In this document: positions 6,393-6,428 of the stretch, piece after piece
Position numbering within the stretch: position 1 is the first letter of the stretch
How the letters are laid out: each line of letters opens with the position of its first letter
Assembly (NCBI GenBank): GCA_023415525.1
Contig: JAEZKI010000058.1
Location: 1-6,428, forward strand
Origin: Bacillota bacterium
Lineage (GTDB): Bacteria; Bacillota; Clostridia; Lachnospirales; Cellulosilyticaceae
DNA length: 6,428 bases
Direction of reading: 5' to 3'
Notes under the pieces: model-generated
The model's database searches: none
Told to the model about the DNA's origin: nothing
Seen by the model: the letters and a program-made list of their open reading frames with translations, nothing else
Position numbers and translations under genes: made by a program

Positions 6393-6421
6393 ATTATCCC
6401 TTATTACTATAAAGTGATAAT
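6393..6421. other. Weak AT-rich hairpin at the right edge
   Basis: ATTATC at 6393-6398 and GATAAT at 6416-6421 form a 6-bp stem that continues, after one mismatch, with CTT/AAG around a 9-base loop. It lies 37 bases after the SPFH stop codon, but no T-run is visible before the window ends. It could be part of a terminator for the nfeD-SPFH operon, or chance symmetry in AT-rich DNA. Confidence 0.2.
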
Positions 6422-6428
6422 ATTGAAG

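Overview
This window looks like an ordinary chromosomal stretch from a low-GC, Gram-positive, motile and probably endospore-forming member of the Clostridia. The DNA is clearly AT-rich and almost every gene has a strong purine-rich Shine-Dalgarno site of the AAGGAGG type. The flagellar genes run in the order flgB-flgC-fliE-fliF-fliG, as in Firmicutes fla/che operons, and a SpoIIM-like membrane protein points to sporulation. I cannot name the genus from sequence alone; a Lachnospirales-type organism is a reasonable guess.

Positions 1-3090 (minus strand) hold the first five genes of a flagellar basal-body operon: flgB, flgC, fliE, fliF, and the 5' third of fliG, which runs off the left edge. 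They encode the proximal rod (FlgB, FlgC), the rod/MS-ring adaptor (FliE), the MS-ring (FliF) and the first rotor-switch protein (FliG). Gaps are 15, 17 and 35 bases, and fliF and fliG overlap. flgB is the first gene; no codY or hslUV lies upstream as in Bacillus.

Positions 3091-3377 are a very AT-rich spacer. It carries two good tandem sigma-A-type promoters pointing into flgB and a third possible one further up. I see no convincing terminator in it for the upstream gene.

Positions 3378-4844 (minus strand) hold a SpoIIM-like membrane protein and, upstream of it, proC (pyrroline-5-carboxylate reductase, last step of proline synthesis). With 90 bases between them and no clear promoter, the two may be co-transcribed.

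Positions 4845-4974 are a divergent promoter region with an extended -10 element on each strand. The plus-strand operon (4975-6356) encodes a short NfeD-type membrane protein with an OB-fold tail and a stomatin/paraslipin-type SPFH protein, a known partner pair of membrane-microdomain proteins. The last 72 bases hold no recognisable gene.

I found no mobile element, CRISPR array, RNA gene or clearly novel system. The points worth a second look are modest: the uncertain start of fliG at the fliF overlap, the tandem flagellar promoters, the divergent SpoIIM-like protein, one substitution in the ProC signature, and a run of 11-residue repeats in the SPFH protein.
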